Shown: piece after piece, positions 53,093 to 61,270 of the stretch
Layout: every line of letters begins with the position of its first letter
Position numbering within the stretch: the first letter of the stretch is position 1
Assembly: GCF_000720475.1 (NCBI RefSeq)
Contig: NZ_JOAP01000018.1
Coordinates: 55,273 to 119,272 of the forward strand
Direction of reading: 5' to 3'
From: Streptomyces aureocirculatus
GTDB lineage: Bacteria; Actinomycetota; Actinomycetes; Streptomycetales; Streptomycetaceae
Length of the DNA: 64,000 nt
The notes under the pieces: generated by a model
Database searches by the model: none
What the model was told of the DNA's origin: nothing
The model's input: only the letters and a program-made list of their open reading frames with translations
Program-made: the position numbers and the translations under genes

Positions 53093-54277
53093 TCACCTCT
53101 CCTTGCGCGCCGCGAGGGCGATCACGCCGAGGGCGAGCACGGCGAGCCCGCCGCCCACCCAGAGGACGCCGGTCACGCCGATGCCGTCGGCGACCCGGCC
53201 GCCGGTCAGCGCACCCACCGCGATGGCCACGTTGAACACCCCGGCGAACAGCGCGGACGCCGACTCACGGGCGCCCGGCGCCGCGGCCATCACCCAGTTC
53301 TGCGAGGAGACGGACACTCCGCCGTAGGCGAGCCCCCACGCGACGAGCAGCACCACGGACACGGCAAGGGAGCCACCGGCCGGTCCCATCAGGAGCACCA
53401 CGGCACCGAGCGCGGCGGAGATCACCAGGAGGGCCCTGCGCGGTTCGCGGGCCGCGAGGGAGCCGCCGAGGAAGTTCCCGGCGATCCCGGCGACGCCGTA
53501 CGCGAGCAGCAGCCCGCTGACGAGGCCCGCGCCGAGGTCCGGCACCCGTTCGAGGACCGGCCGCACATAGGTGTACGCGGTGAAGTGCCCCACCACGAGC
53601 AGCGCCACCGCGATCAGGCCGACCCGCAGTCGGGGCAGCCGCAGCAGACCGGGAAAGGCACCGAGCCGCACCGGCTCGTCGGCGGGGAGCGGCGGCAGGA
53701 CGGCGGACAGGAGCGCGGCGACGGCGAGCCCGAGCACCGCGACGGCGCCGAACGCCCAGCGCCAGTCGCTGAGTTCGCCGAGGAAGGTACCGGCGGGCAC
53801 GCCGAGCACCGACGCCACGGCTATGCCGCTGAAGATGACGGCGGTGGCCCGGCCCACGGACTCGGCGGCGACCAGGCGCACCGCGAGGGAGGCGGCGACG
53901 GCCCAGACACCGCCGATGCACAGGCCGACGACGATCCGGGCGCCGAGCAGCACCGCGAAGGAGGGCGCGAGCGCGGAGAGCACATTGGCCGCGCCGAGCA
54001 GCAGCATCAGCGCGCACAGCACCCGCTTGCGGTCTGCGCGGCGCACGGCGACGGGCAGCAGCAGCGCGGCGAGCGCGGCGACGACCCCGGGCAGGGTGAC
54101 GGTGAGACCGGCGGTGCCGTCGGAGACGTGCAGCCCCGATGACAGGGAGGTGAGCAGCCCCACGGGCAGCATTTCCGTGGTGACGACCGAGAAGGTGGCG
54201 GCCGCGACGGCGACGACGGACAGCGGCAGGGACCACCGTCCGGTGGGGACGGGCGCGGTTGTGGTCACGGTTTCCAT
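53093..54277 (-). CDS. MFS transporter, DHA1-like
   Basis: 394-residue, 12-helix major facilitator of the AraJ/YdhP-like drug or sugar efflux group. SVVTTEMLPVGLLTSLSSGL is typical for helix 1. RIVVGLCIGGVWAVAASLAVRLV is the motif around helix 4, and VPAGTFLGELSDWRWAFG the helix 5 antiporter motif. Start ATG 54277 (METVTTTAP). Divergent from a LysR gene with only 57 bp between, so LysR probably controls it. Substrate unknown. Confidence 0.9.
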   Translation of the reverse strand: METVTTTAPVPTGRWSLPLSVVAVAAATFSVVTTEMLPVGLLTSLSSGLHVSDGTAGLTVTLPGVVAALAALLLPVAVRRADRKRVLCALMLLLGAANVLSALAPSFAVLLGARIVVGLCIGGVWAVAASLAVRLVAAESVGRATAVIFSGIAVASVLGVPAGTFLGELSDWRWAFGAVAVLGLAVAALLSAVLPPLPADEPVRLGAFPGLLRLPRLRVGLIAVALLVVGHFTAYTYVRPVLERVPDLGAGLVSGLLLAYGVAGIAGNFLGGSLAAREPRRALLVISAALGAVVLLMGPAGGSLAVSVVLLVAWGLAYGGVSVSSQNWVMAAAPGARESASALFAGVFNVAIAVGALTGGRVADGIGVTGVLWVGGGLAVLALGVIALAARKER

Positions 54278-54334
54278 GGCCCCCACCCAACGCCCGCGCG
54301 GCATCGGGAACAACGCCGGAGTTCTCATCCTTGA

Positions 54335-55315
54335 ATGAGCGTGGCTAATCGATCGCAGGACGCGCGGGACGCGCACGCGGCGGGACACCGGAACGGGCGG
54401 GCCGGTGCGGTGAGCGGTCTGGAGATACGGGAGCTGGAGTGCTTCCTCGTCCTCGCCGAGGAACTGCACTTCGGCCGCACGGGTGAGCGGCTCTACGTCT
54501 CCCAGAGCCGCGTCAGTCAGCTCATCGCCGCCCTTGAGCACCGGATCGGCGCCCGCCTGGTGGAGCGTACGAGCCGCCGGGTGCGGCTGACCCCGCTCGG
54601 TGCGCGGTTCTGTACGGAACTGACTCCGGCGTACGAGGAGTTGGCGGGCGTGGTGGAGCGGGCCAGGGAGTCGGCGCGCGGGGTGTCGGGGCAGATCAGG
54701 GTGGGTTTCCAGGGCACGGCCGACGCGCGACTGATGGAGGCGATCACGGCGTTCCAGGAGCAGCACCCCGGCTGTGTCGCGGAGATCGCGGAGGTGCCGT
54801 TCGCGGACCCGTTCGGGGCGGTGCGGCACGGCGAGGTGGACGCGGCGATCGTGCTGCTTCCGGTGGCGGAGCCGGACCTGGTGCTCGGCCCGGTCTTCTC
54901 CCGGCAGCAGCAGACGGTCGCGGTCTCCGTACGCCATCCGTTCGCGGCCCGTACGTCCCTGGCCGCAGTTGACCTGGCGGACACCCCGCTGATCTCGGCG
55001 GCTCCGCCCGCCCCCGCGTACTGGCGCACCGCGCAGGCGCCCTCCGCGGTGCCCGCGCCCGCCGTGCGCACGCTCCAGGAGGGCCTGACCCTGGTGGCCG
55101 CGGACCGCGGGGCGATGCTGCTGTGCCGGCCGACGGCGGAGTACCACGGGCGGCAGGACGTGGTGTTCGTACCGGTGCAGGGCGTGCCCGACTCGGTGCT
55201 CGGGATGGTGTGGCACCGGGACGGGGAGACGGCGCGGGTGCGGGCGCTCGCGCGGGCGGTGGCCGGGGTCGGGGCCGGGGCTCAGGCGGCCGACGCCACC
55301 GCGTCGGTGGCCTGA
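54335..55315 (+). CDS. LysR-family transcriptional regulator
   Basis: 326-residue regulator. The winged helix-turn-helix is near residues 28-87 (LEIRELECFLVLAEELHFGRT, then VSQSRVSQLIAALEHRIG and RTSRRVRLTPLGARF). The co-inducer-binding domain follows (GQIRVGFQGTADARLMEAI). The start is uncertain: ATG 54335 gives a 25-residue extension, while GTG 54410 (VSGLEIRELE) would put the helix-turn-helix at the usual N-terminal place. Probably regulates the divergent MFS gene and itself. Ala-rich C-terminus. Confidence 0.9.
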   Translation: MSVANRSQDARDAHAAGHRNGRAGAVSGLEIRELECFLVLAEELHFGRTGERLYVSQSRVSQLIAALEHRIGARLVERTSRRVRLTPLGARFCTELTPAYEELAGVVERARESARGVSGQIRVGFQGTADARLMEAITAFQEQHPGCVAEIAEVPFADPFGAVRHGEVDAAIVLLPVAEPDLVLGPVFSRQQQTVAVSVRHPFAARTSLAAVDLADTPLISAAPPAPAYWRTAQAPSAVPAPAVRTLQEGLTLVAADRGAMLLCRPTAEYHGRQDVVFVPVQGVPDSVLGMVWHRDGETARVRALARAVAGVGAGAQAADATASVA

Positions 55316-55337
55316 GCCCCGGGGGTCCCTCGCGGGG

Positions 55338-55850
55338 TCACGCCGGGCGGCGCACCTCGAAGTGGAAGCAGCCGTACTCCACGGCGCGGACGTGTACGAG
55401 GGCGACCTCCGGGTCGGCGAACGCCTCGGCGAAGGCCGCGTCGAAGCCCTTTGCCGGGTGCTCGGGGATCTCAAGGAGGCGGCCGCCGACGATGTGGCCG
55501 TCGGCGTCGTAGCGGCGGAAGGCGCGCAGGGCGCCCGTCCTGACGAACGGGTAGTCCTCGCTCGTTTCCGCCGGGGCCGGGCCCTCGCACGGGTCCGCGT
55601 GGATGAAGACCGGGCCCTGCTCGTCGTACGCGCCCGGCTTGGCGCCGGTGGTCGCCGCCCAGCGGCGGAGGGGGGCGTAGGAGACCAGGGCGAGGCGTTC
55701 GCCCTGCCGGGCGGGGCGAAGGCAGCAGCGGAGCGGGGCGCCGCCCTCCCCGTCCGTGAACGGGACGCACGGCCGGCCCGCGTCGTCCGTGTGCCGCAGT
55801 TCCTTCAGGGCGTCGGGGGCTATGGGGTTCGGGGTGTATGCGGTGGTCAT
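55338..55850 (-). CDS. DUF1203-family protein
   Basis: 170-residue soluble protein of the DUF1203 family: CCLRPARQGERLALVSYAPL, GPVFIHADPCEG, VALVHVRAVEYGCFHFEV. Function not known to me. Start ATG 55850. It lies 22 bp from the LysR stop, convergent with it, and is set apart from the following monooxygenase operon by a repeat cluster. Confidence 0.85.
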   Translation of the reverse strand: MTTAYTPNPIAPDALKELRHTDDAGRPCVPFTDGEGGAPLRCCLRPARQGERLALVSYAPLRRWAATTGAKPGAYDEQGPVFIHADPCEGPAPAETSEDYPFVRTGALRAFRRYDADGHIVGGRLLEIPEHPAKGFDAAFAEAFADPEVALVHVRAVEYGCFHFEVRRPA

Positions 55851-55914
55851 GGGGCAAGGTTCGCGCGGGCGCGGGGGTCGGGCTGGCGGTTTCCGGACGT
55901 CACGTTCCCGCTTG

Positions 55915-56060
55915 TCGCGCTGCGCGCTCGTCCGCGAACGCCGGACGGGCTGAAGTGTGCCGGAGCAGGCTTGTTCTTTTCAGCCCCTCCGGCGTTCGCG
56001 GAGCGGGGTCTGGGGCGGCCCCCCAGTTGCGGGAAGGGGCGGGACTTGGGCGCCCCGCGA
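55915..56060. repeat. Dispersed repeat cluster, locus 6 (inverted pair)
   Basis: CGCGAACGCCGGACGGGCTG (within 55925-55954) faces CAGCCCCTCCGGCGTTCGCG (within 55979-56006), loop about 24 bp. It is followed by GGGGTCTGGGGCGGCCCCCC. Note that AAACG of the usual core is GAACG in both arms, a compensated change that preserves pairing. Confidence 0.75.
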
Positions 56061-56066
56061 AGGCCG

Positions 56067-57356
56067 CTATACCCCCCACGACCCCCGACCGTTCAACTCC
56101 GCCACATCCGTCCCGGTCGTCCACCGGTACGCCGCGTCGAGCTCGGCGACCTCCTCCCCGGTGAGCACGTCCTCCACCCGGCGGAACCCCTCGGGCGCCC
56201 GCTCGGCGACGACTTGGAGGAGCCGGTCGGCGGGCATCCGCCGGTTGGCGAGGACGAGCGCGGCCGTGGCAGCGCGCCGCAGGTCCTCGTACGCCCGCAA
56301 CCCGGCCACCCGGTCGGGCTCGTGCACGGCCAGGCAGCGGGCGAGGACCCGGGCGTCGAGGATCGCCTGCGAACCGCCGTTGGAGCCCACCGGGTACATG
56401 GGGTGGGCGGCGTCGCCGAGCAGGGTGACGGGCCCCTGGCCCCAGTGCGGCAGGGGCTCCCTGTCGACCATCGGGTACTCCAGGATCCGCCGGGTCGCGG
56501 CGAACATCGCGGGCACGTCGAGGTCCCCGATCCGCCACCCGGCGAAGTGCGGAAGGACGTCGGAGAGGCGCCCGCCGCGGTTCCAGTCGGCCGCGCCGGA
56601 CATGGCGCCGTGGTCGGGCGGAACCCGGACCTCGGCGACCCAGTTGAGCAGCGCGCGCCCGCGCTCCTCGGCCTCCCGCGAGATGGGGTAGACGACGAGC
56701 TTGGCCTGCGCGTTGCTGCCGGCGACGGTGACGGTGCGCGCGCCGAGCACGGGCTCCCACTCGGTGATGCCGCGCCACATCCGGATGCCGTTCCACAGCG
56801 GCGGCCCCTCCCCGGGGTGCAGCCGCGCCCGCACCGTCGAGTAGAGCCCGTCGGCACCGATCAGGGCCCGCACCGGCACGGTGTGCTCGCGTCCGCGCGC
56901 CAGGTCGCGAAGGACCACCCGGAGCAGGGAACCCTCCGTTTCGGCGTAGCGCACGAAGGAGGTGCCGGTGACGACGGCACGTTCGCCGATGCGGGCGCGC
57001 ACCGCGTCGAGCAGGAGCATCTGCAGGGCGCCGCGGTGCAGGGAGTACTGCGGCCAGTGGTAGCCGAGGGCGAGGCCGCGGGGCTCACCCCAGATGCGGT
57101 TGCCGTGCCGGTCGTAGTGGACCATCGCGGCGGTCGGCAGGCCGGTCGCGGCAAGGGCGTCGCCGAGGCCGAGCTCGGTCAGCTCGCGGACGGCGTGCGG
57201 CAGCAGGTTGATGCCGACGCCCAGGGGCCGGATCACCTGGGCCGGTTCGACGACCCGCACCCCGATGCCCGCCGCGTGCAGGCTGAGGGCCGCGGTGAGT
57301 CCGCCGATGCCCGCCCCCGCGATCAGGACGTCGACGCTCGCGTGCGGGGCGTTCAT
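56067..57356 (-). CDS. PhzS-like FAD-dependent aromatic monooxygenase
   Basis: 429-residue class A flavoprotein hydroxylase. FAD motif LIAGAGIGGLTAALSLHAAG at the N-terminus, a DG motif (LIGADGLYSTVRARL), and a GD motif (LLGDAAHPMYPVGSNGGSQA). Blocks IRPLGVGIN, PQYSLHRGALQMLLL, MWRGITEWEP, ADWNRGGRL and YPMVDREPLPHWG closely recall Pseudomonas PhzS (methylphenazine-carboxylate hydroxylase), from memory. Start ATG 57356 overlaps the TGA of the ABC ATPase (ATGA), tying it to an importer. Likely oxidises an imported aromatic or heteroaromatic compound; substrate unproven. Confidence 0.85.
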   Translation of the reverse strand: MNAPHASVDVLIAGAGIGGLTAALSLHAAGIGVRVVEPAQVIRPLGVGINLLPHAVRELTELGLGDALAATGLPTAAMVHYDRHGNRIWGEPRGLALGYHWPQYSLHRGALQMLLLDAVRARIGERAVVTGTSFVRYAETEGSLLRVVLRDLARGREHTVPVRALIGADGLYSTVRARLHPGEGPPLWNGIRMWRGITEWEPVLGARTVTVAGSNAQAKLVVYPISREAEERGRALLNWVAEVRVPPDHGAMSGAADWNRGGRLSDVLPHFAGWRIGDLDVPAMFAATRRILEYPMVDREPLPHWGQGPVTLLGDAAHPMYPVGSNGGSQAILDARVLARCLAVHEPDRVAGLRAYEDLRRAATAALVLANRRMPADRLLQVVAERAPEGFRRVEDVLTGEEVAELDAAYRWTTGTDVAELNGRGSWGV

Positions 57357-58159
57357 GGCGTGCACGGGCGTCGCACCGCCCGCCCGACCTCGGTGCGCAG
57401 GCGTACGAACGCGGGCAGGGCGCGGGTGCCGATCTGGTCGCGGGGCGCGGGCAGTTCGACGGGCAGTTCGCTGTGCACACGGCCGGGGGCGCCGGTGAGG
57501 ACGACGACGCGGTCGGCGACGTACACGCTCTCGTCGATGTCGTGGGTGACGAGGAGGATGGTCATCCCTTCGGTTCCGGGAGCGGGGGTGCCGGGGGCGT
57601 CGGTTCCGGGGCCGTCGGTGCCGCCGCGCACCGAGAGCAGCAGGTCCTCCAGGTCCTCCCTGGTCTGTGCGTCGACGGAGCCGAACGGCTCGTCCATCAG
57701 GAGCAGCGCGGGCCGGTAGGCGAGCGCGCGGGCGATGGCGACGCGCTGCTGCATGCCTCCCGACAACTGCCACGGATACTTGCCCGCGGTGCCGTCGAGG
57801 CCGACCTGCGCGAGCGCGGCCAGGGCCCGCGCGCGGCGCTCCGCGCGGTCGAGGCCGCGGCGGCGCAGCGGCAGGGCAACGTTGTCCCGTACCGTCAGCC
57901 AGGGGAAGAGCGAGCGCGTGTAGTCCTGGAAGACGACGGCGAGGTCGTCGGGCACACCGTCGACGGCTCTGCCCGCCACGGATATGTCGCCCGCGCTCGG
58001 ACGTTGCAGGCCCGCGACGCAGCGCAGCAACGTGGACTTGCCGCACCCCGAAGGGCCGACGATGCTCACCAACTCGCCCCGTGCCACGTGCAGTTCGACG
58101 TCCTCGACGGCCTGGTGCCCGTCGGCGTACCGATGGCTGAGACCCGCGATGTCCAGCAT
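57353..58159 (-). CDS. SsuB/TauB-type ABC transporter ATPase
   Basis: 268-residue ATPase: Walker [11 protein letters not shown]-loop [19 protein letters not shown], signature [19 protein letters not shown], Walker [17 protein letters not shown], switch VTHDIDESV. This is the pattern of nitrate/sulfonate/taurine importers. A non-standard insertion rich in [19 protein letters not shown] lies just after Walker B, at about residues 175-196. Start ATG 58159; the region upstream holds 9-bp repeats. Overlaps the monooxygenase gene by 4 bp. Confidence 0.92.
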   Translation of the reverse strand: MLDIAGLSHRYADGHQAVEDVELHVARGELVSIVGPSGCGKSTLLRCVAGLQRPSAGDISVAGRAVDGVPDDLAVVFQDYTRSLFPWLTVRDNVALPLRRRGLDRAERRARALAALAQVGLDGTAGKYPWQLSGGMQQRVAIARALAYRPALLLMDEPFGSVDAQTREDLEDLLLSVRGGTDGPGTDAPGTPAPGTEGMTILLVTHDIDESVYVADRVVVLTGAPGRVHSELPVELPAPRDQIGTRALPAFVRLRTEVGRAVRRPCTP

Positions 58160-58160
58160 C

Positions 58161-58204
58161 CCCTGTTCCCCCTGTTCCCCCTGTTGCCCTGTTGCGCTGT
58201 TGCC
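58161..58204 (-). repeat. CCCTGTTCC-type tandem repeats in the ATPase leader
   Basis: Two perfect 9-bp copies of CCCTGTTCC followed by shorter CCCTGTTG units, immediately upstream of the ATPase start codon, in the only large gap (146 bp) of the importer operon. On the coding strand they supply GGGGAACAGGG, so they may double as ribosome-binding sequence. Confidence 0.65.
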
Positions 58205-58305
58205 GACTGCCGTGCGGTCTACGTGATGTGAGTGCCCGAAGGCCTCGGGCGTTCCCGTTGTGTCCCGCGAGATCCGGCCGGTCCTGCCGTCGCGGTCCTT
58301 CAGGT

Positions 58306-59115
58306 CTAGGTGATCGTGCGCCGCGCGCCCCGGTGCCAGGCGAGCACTCTGCGCTCGACGAGCAGGAACAGCGCGTTGAGTACGCAGCCGACGGCGCCGA
58401 GGAGCACGATCCCCGCCCACAACCGGTCGGGCCTGAACTCCCGTTCGGCGGCGTTGAGACGGGAGCCTATGCCCTCGCCGGAGCCCATCAGCTCCGCGAT
58501 CACCATGAGGATCAGCGCGAAGCCGAGCGCGACCCGCAGCCCCGCGAAGATCCTCGGCGCGGCCGCGGGCAGTACGACGTACCGCAGCCGGGCCCACCCG
58601 CCGAGGCCGAAGACACGGGCGGAGTCGAGCTGCAAGGGCTCCACGGACCGCACCCCGTCAGCGGTGTTGAGCAGCACCGGCCACACCACGCCGAAGACGA
58701 TGGCCGCCAGTTGCATGGACGTACCGAGCCCGAAGGCGACCATGAAGAACGGGATGAGCGTCGGCGGTGGCACCGCACGTCCGAACTGCAGCACGGGGTC
58801 GGCGAGGTGGAACGCCACCCGGGAGAGGCCGACGCCGACGCCCACGACGATGCCCGCCACCCCGGCGAGCGCCCAGCCGAGCAGCAGATGGCTGACACTC
58901 GGGACGAAGTCGTCGACGGCCAGGTCGCTGAGCCACAGTCGGGACGGCGGCCCCGACCACCACAACTCCCGCATGGTGCGCACGATCCGGGTCGGCGGCG
59001 GGAAGTACAGGTCTTGCGCTCGCCGGGCCGCCGCCTCCCAGGCGAGAAGGAGCAGGACGAGCAGCCATCCGCGGGCGAGGGCCGCGCCGAGGGCCCGGCG
59101 TGGTCGTGAGGTCAC
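58306..59115 (-). CDS. ABC importer permease (SsuC/TauC type), second in operon
   Basis: 269-residue integral membrane permease with about six helices. The conserved EAA-like loop lies around VLPAAAPRIFAGLRVALGFA. Related blocks are PPPTLIPFFMVAFGLG and VVWPVLLNTADGVRSVEP. Start GTG 59115 overlaps the stop of the upstream permease gene (GTGA). Together with the other permease it would form a heterodimeric channel. Confidence 0.9.
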   Translation of the reverse strand: MTSRPRRALGAALARGWLLVLLLLAWEAAARRAQDLYFPPPTRIVRTMRELWWSGPPSRLWLSDLAVDDFVPSVSHLLLGWALAGVAGIVVGVGVGLSRVAFHLADPVLQFGRAVPPPTLIPFFMVAFGLGTSMQLAAIVFGVVWPVLLNTADGVRSVEPLQLDSARVFGLGGWARLRYVVLPAAAPRIFAGLRVALGFALILMVIAELMGSGEGIGSRLNAAEREFRPDRLWAGIVLLGAVGCVLNALFLLVERRVLAWHRGARRTIT

Positions 59116-60020
59116 GGGCCCGCTCCCGCCTCGGCCCGGCGCGGGAAGAGCCTGCGCCCCGCCAGGACGAGGACCGCGTTGGCGGCAACGCCGAGGGCGC
59201 CCGCCCAGCAGGCCCCCGCCACCATCAGGTCGGGGCGCCCGCCCCCGGACTGGGTGCCAAGGAGATACACGCCGAGCCCGCCGTCTCCCCCGGCCCGCAG
59301 CTCCGCGCTGACCGCCACGATCAGGCCCACCGACGCGGCGATCCGCACGCCGGTGACGACATGGGGTCCGGCGCTCGGCAGCGACACCCGCCACGCCACC
59401 CCGAGCGGCCCGAACCCGAAGGAGCGCAGCGTCTCCTTGGCGAGGGGGTCGACGTCGCGCAGCCCGTACAGGGTGTGAAGCAGGACGGGCCACAGCGCGG
59501 CGTAGCAGACGAGGGACCGCTCCACCCGGTCTGGCTCGACGAACACGAGGATCGCGAGCGGGATCAGGGCGACGGACGGCACGGGCCTGGCCAGTTCGAC
59601 GACGGCCAGGGCGGCGGTGTCGAGGCGGGGCAGCGAGCCGAGGAGCAGTCCGGCGGGCACCGCGAGGGCGACGGCGACGGCGAGGCCTGCGAGCCAGGCG
59701 GAGACGGTGGTCCACAGGTGGCCGAGGAACCCGTCGTCGACCGCCATCTCCGCGGCGCGGGCGAGCACGGAGGATGCGGGCGGCAGCGCCTGGGCGTCGA
59801 ACACCCCGCTGCGGGCGAGGAGTTCGGCGAGCAGCAGCGTGCCGACGGCCCCGACCGCGCCGAGGAGGGCCCGCCCCCAGGCGCGTCCGGTCAGCCACCG
59901 GGCGCGTTGGGTCAGCCGCCGGGCGCGCCCGGCGGCTCCGGTCAGCCACCCGGTACGGGGGCGGGTGCGCGCCGCGGACCCCGGGCCGGAGCCCGGACGG
60001 GGGCGCGCAGTCGGCCTCAC
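59112..60020 (-). CDS. ABC importer permease (SsuC/TauC type), first in operon
   Basis: 302-residue permease with about six helices after an Arg/Pro-rich cytoplasmic start (VRPTARPRPGSGPG). Blocks RPVPSVALIPLAILVFVEPD, LWPVLLHTLYGLRDVDP and VSLPSAGPHVVTGVRIAASV (EAA-like loop) match the family. Start GTG 60020 overlaps the stop of the binding-protein gene (GTGA). Not close to the other permease in its N-terminus, so the pair is a heterodimer rather than a recent duplicate. Confidence 0.9.
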   Translation of the reverse strand: MRPTARPRPGSGPGSAARTRPRTGWLTGAAGRARRLTQRARWLTGRAWGRALLGAVGAVGTLLLAELLARSGVFDAQALPPASSVLARAAEMAVDDGFLGHLWTTVSAWLAGLAVAVALAVPAGLLLGSLPRLDTAALAVVELARPVPSVALIPLAILVFVEPDRVERSLVCYAALWPVLLHTLYGLRDVDPLAKETLRSFGFGPLGVAWRVSLPSAGPHVVTGVRIAASVGLIVAVSAELRAGGDGGLGVYLLGTQSGGGRPDLMVAGACWAGALGVAANAVLVLAGRRLFPRRAEAGAGP

Positions 60021-61087
60021 GGCGCCGTGCGCACGAGGAGTGGTTCCACGTCGATCTCCTGTTTCACGTAGCCGAACTCCCGCATCAGTTCGACCACGCG
60101 TCGCAGCCGGGCCGGGTCGAGGGCCACGGGGTAGCCGCCCAGGCGCAGTTGGGCGGCCTCCTCGGTGGTGATCTTCGTGTAGTCCGGGAGTGCGGCCACG
60201 ACGTTGGAGCGGTTGCCGGCCTGCCGCTGGGCGCGGGACATGGCGCGCTGGAAGGCGGCGACCGTCTTCGGGTTCTTCTCGGTGAACGCGGCGGTGCTGG
60301 CGTAGCCGGCGATCGGGAAGCCCGCGGTGGGCGGCTTGCCGAGGTCGGCGACGACCCGGCCCGCGCCGGACTTCTCGATCGCGGTGACGAACGGCTCGAC
60401 GGCCTGCACGGCGTCGACACTGCCGGACTCCAGGGCGGTCCCCATGTTCGGCATGTCGATCTCGACGAAGTCCTTGTCGTCGTCGAAGACGGCGCCCTCC
60501 GCCTTTCCCGCCTTCTGGACGAGGAGGGCGCTGATGTTCCGTTTGGTGTTGACGCCGATCTTCTTGCCTTCGAGGTCCTTCAGCGAGCTGACCGGCGAGT
60601 CCTTCGGTACGAGGACCGCGTGCGTGCCGGGCGCCGACTGGAAGCCGTCGGACACGATCCGTAGGTCCAGAGCCTTGTTGGCGTGCGCGAGGAAGTACGA
60701 GACGTAGTTGCCGAAGGAGACGTCGATGGCGCCCGCCCGCAGTCGGCCGACCGACTCGGCGCCCCCGCTGAGGGTGGTCGTGCGGACCGTGAGCCCCTCC
60801 GCCTTGAAGAAGCCCTTGCGGATCGCGATCTGCAGCGCCGCGGTGTCGGCGACCGGCATGGTGCCGACGGTGATCCGGGTCTTCTCCAGGCCCTTGCCGT
60901 CGGCGGGTCCGCCGCCGGAGTCCCCGGACGCGCCGCACCCGGCGGTGACCGCGCCGACCAGCACGACGGCGAGGGCCGGTATCGTCACTCCGCGTAATCG
61001 TGCCGCCCCGTGGGCCGACCGCGGTCTTCGCGGCCCGCGCGGGAACCGGACACCGCGCGCACCCCTCGCACCCCTTGTCACATCCAT
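60017..61087 (-). CDS. SsuA/NMT1-type substrate-binding lipoprotein
   Basis: 356-residue periplasmic-type binding protein anchored by lipid. Arg-rich start, hydrophobic segment IPALAVVLVGAVTAGC with the lipobox cysteine at about residue 50, then a Gly/Ser linker. The two-lobe fold includes RITVGTMPVADTAALQIAIRKGFF, IDVSFGNYVSYFL, LEGKKIGVNTKRN and VDAVQAVEPFVTAI, as in nitrate/sulfonate/aromatic-acid binding proteins. Start ATG 61087. First gene of the importer-monooxygenase operon. Confidence 0.92.
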   Translation of the reverse strand: MDVTRGARGARGVRFPRGPRRPRSAHGAARLRGVTIPALAVVLVGAVTAGCGASGDSGGGPADGKGLEKTRITVGTMPVADTAALQIAIRKGFFKAEGLTVRTTTLSGGAESVGRLRAGAIDVSFGNYVSYFLAHANKALDLRIVSDGFQSAPGTHAVLVPKDSPVSSLKDLEGKKIGVNTKRNISALLVQKAGKAEGAVFDDDKDFVEIDMPNMGTALESGSVDAVQAVEPFVTAIEKSGAGRVVADLGKPPTAGFPIAGYASTAAFTEKNPKTVAAFQRAMSRAQRQAGNRSNVVAALPDYTKITTEEAAQLRLGGYPVALDPARLRRVVELMREFGYVKQEIDVEPLLVRTAP

Positions 61088-61155
61088 CCGCCCCCGCCCG
61101 TACGCCGCCGCTCCAGGCCGCTTCGGACCGCTTTCCGGCCCGAGCCGACGCGCGG

Positions 61156-61184
61156 ATGCTAACGGCCGCGCGACCTGAGAACAA
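61156..61184 (-). promoter_or_regulatory. Promoter candidate for the importer-monooxygenase operon
   Basis: Minus strand TTGTTC (61184-61179), 17 bases, TAGCAT (61161-61156). The predicted leader to ATG 61087 is about 60 bases. Standard vegetative-promoter spacing. Confidence 0.5.
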
Positions 61185-61270
61185 TGGCTCGGCCCGGGCC
61201 GCCACGCCACATGCAAGGATGGCGAGAAACATCGCAGAAACTACGCAAGTCGTACCGAGGAGATGACCGC

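Noticed and set aside
60021..61232. N-terminal extension of the first importer permease reading through the binding-protein gene
   Set aside because: Wrong frame of the binding-protein gene; the GTGA overlap at 60017-60020 gives a coherent permease start.
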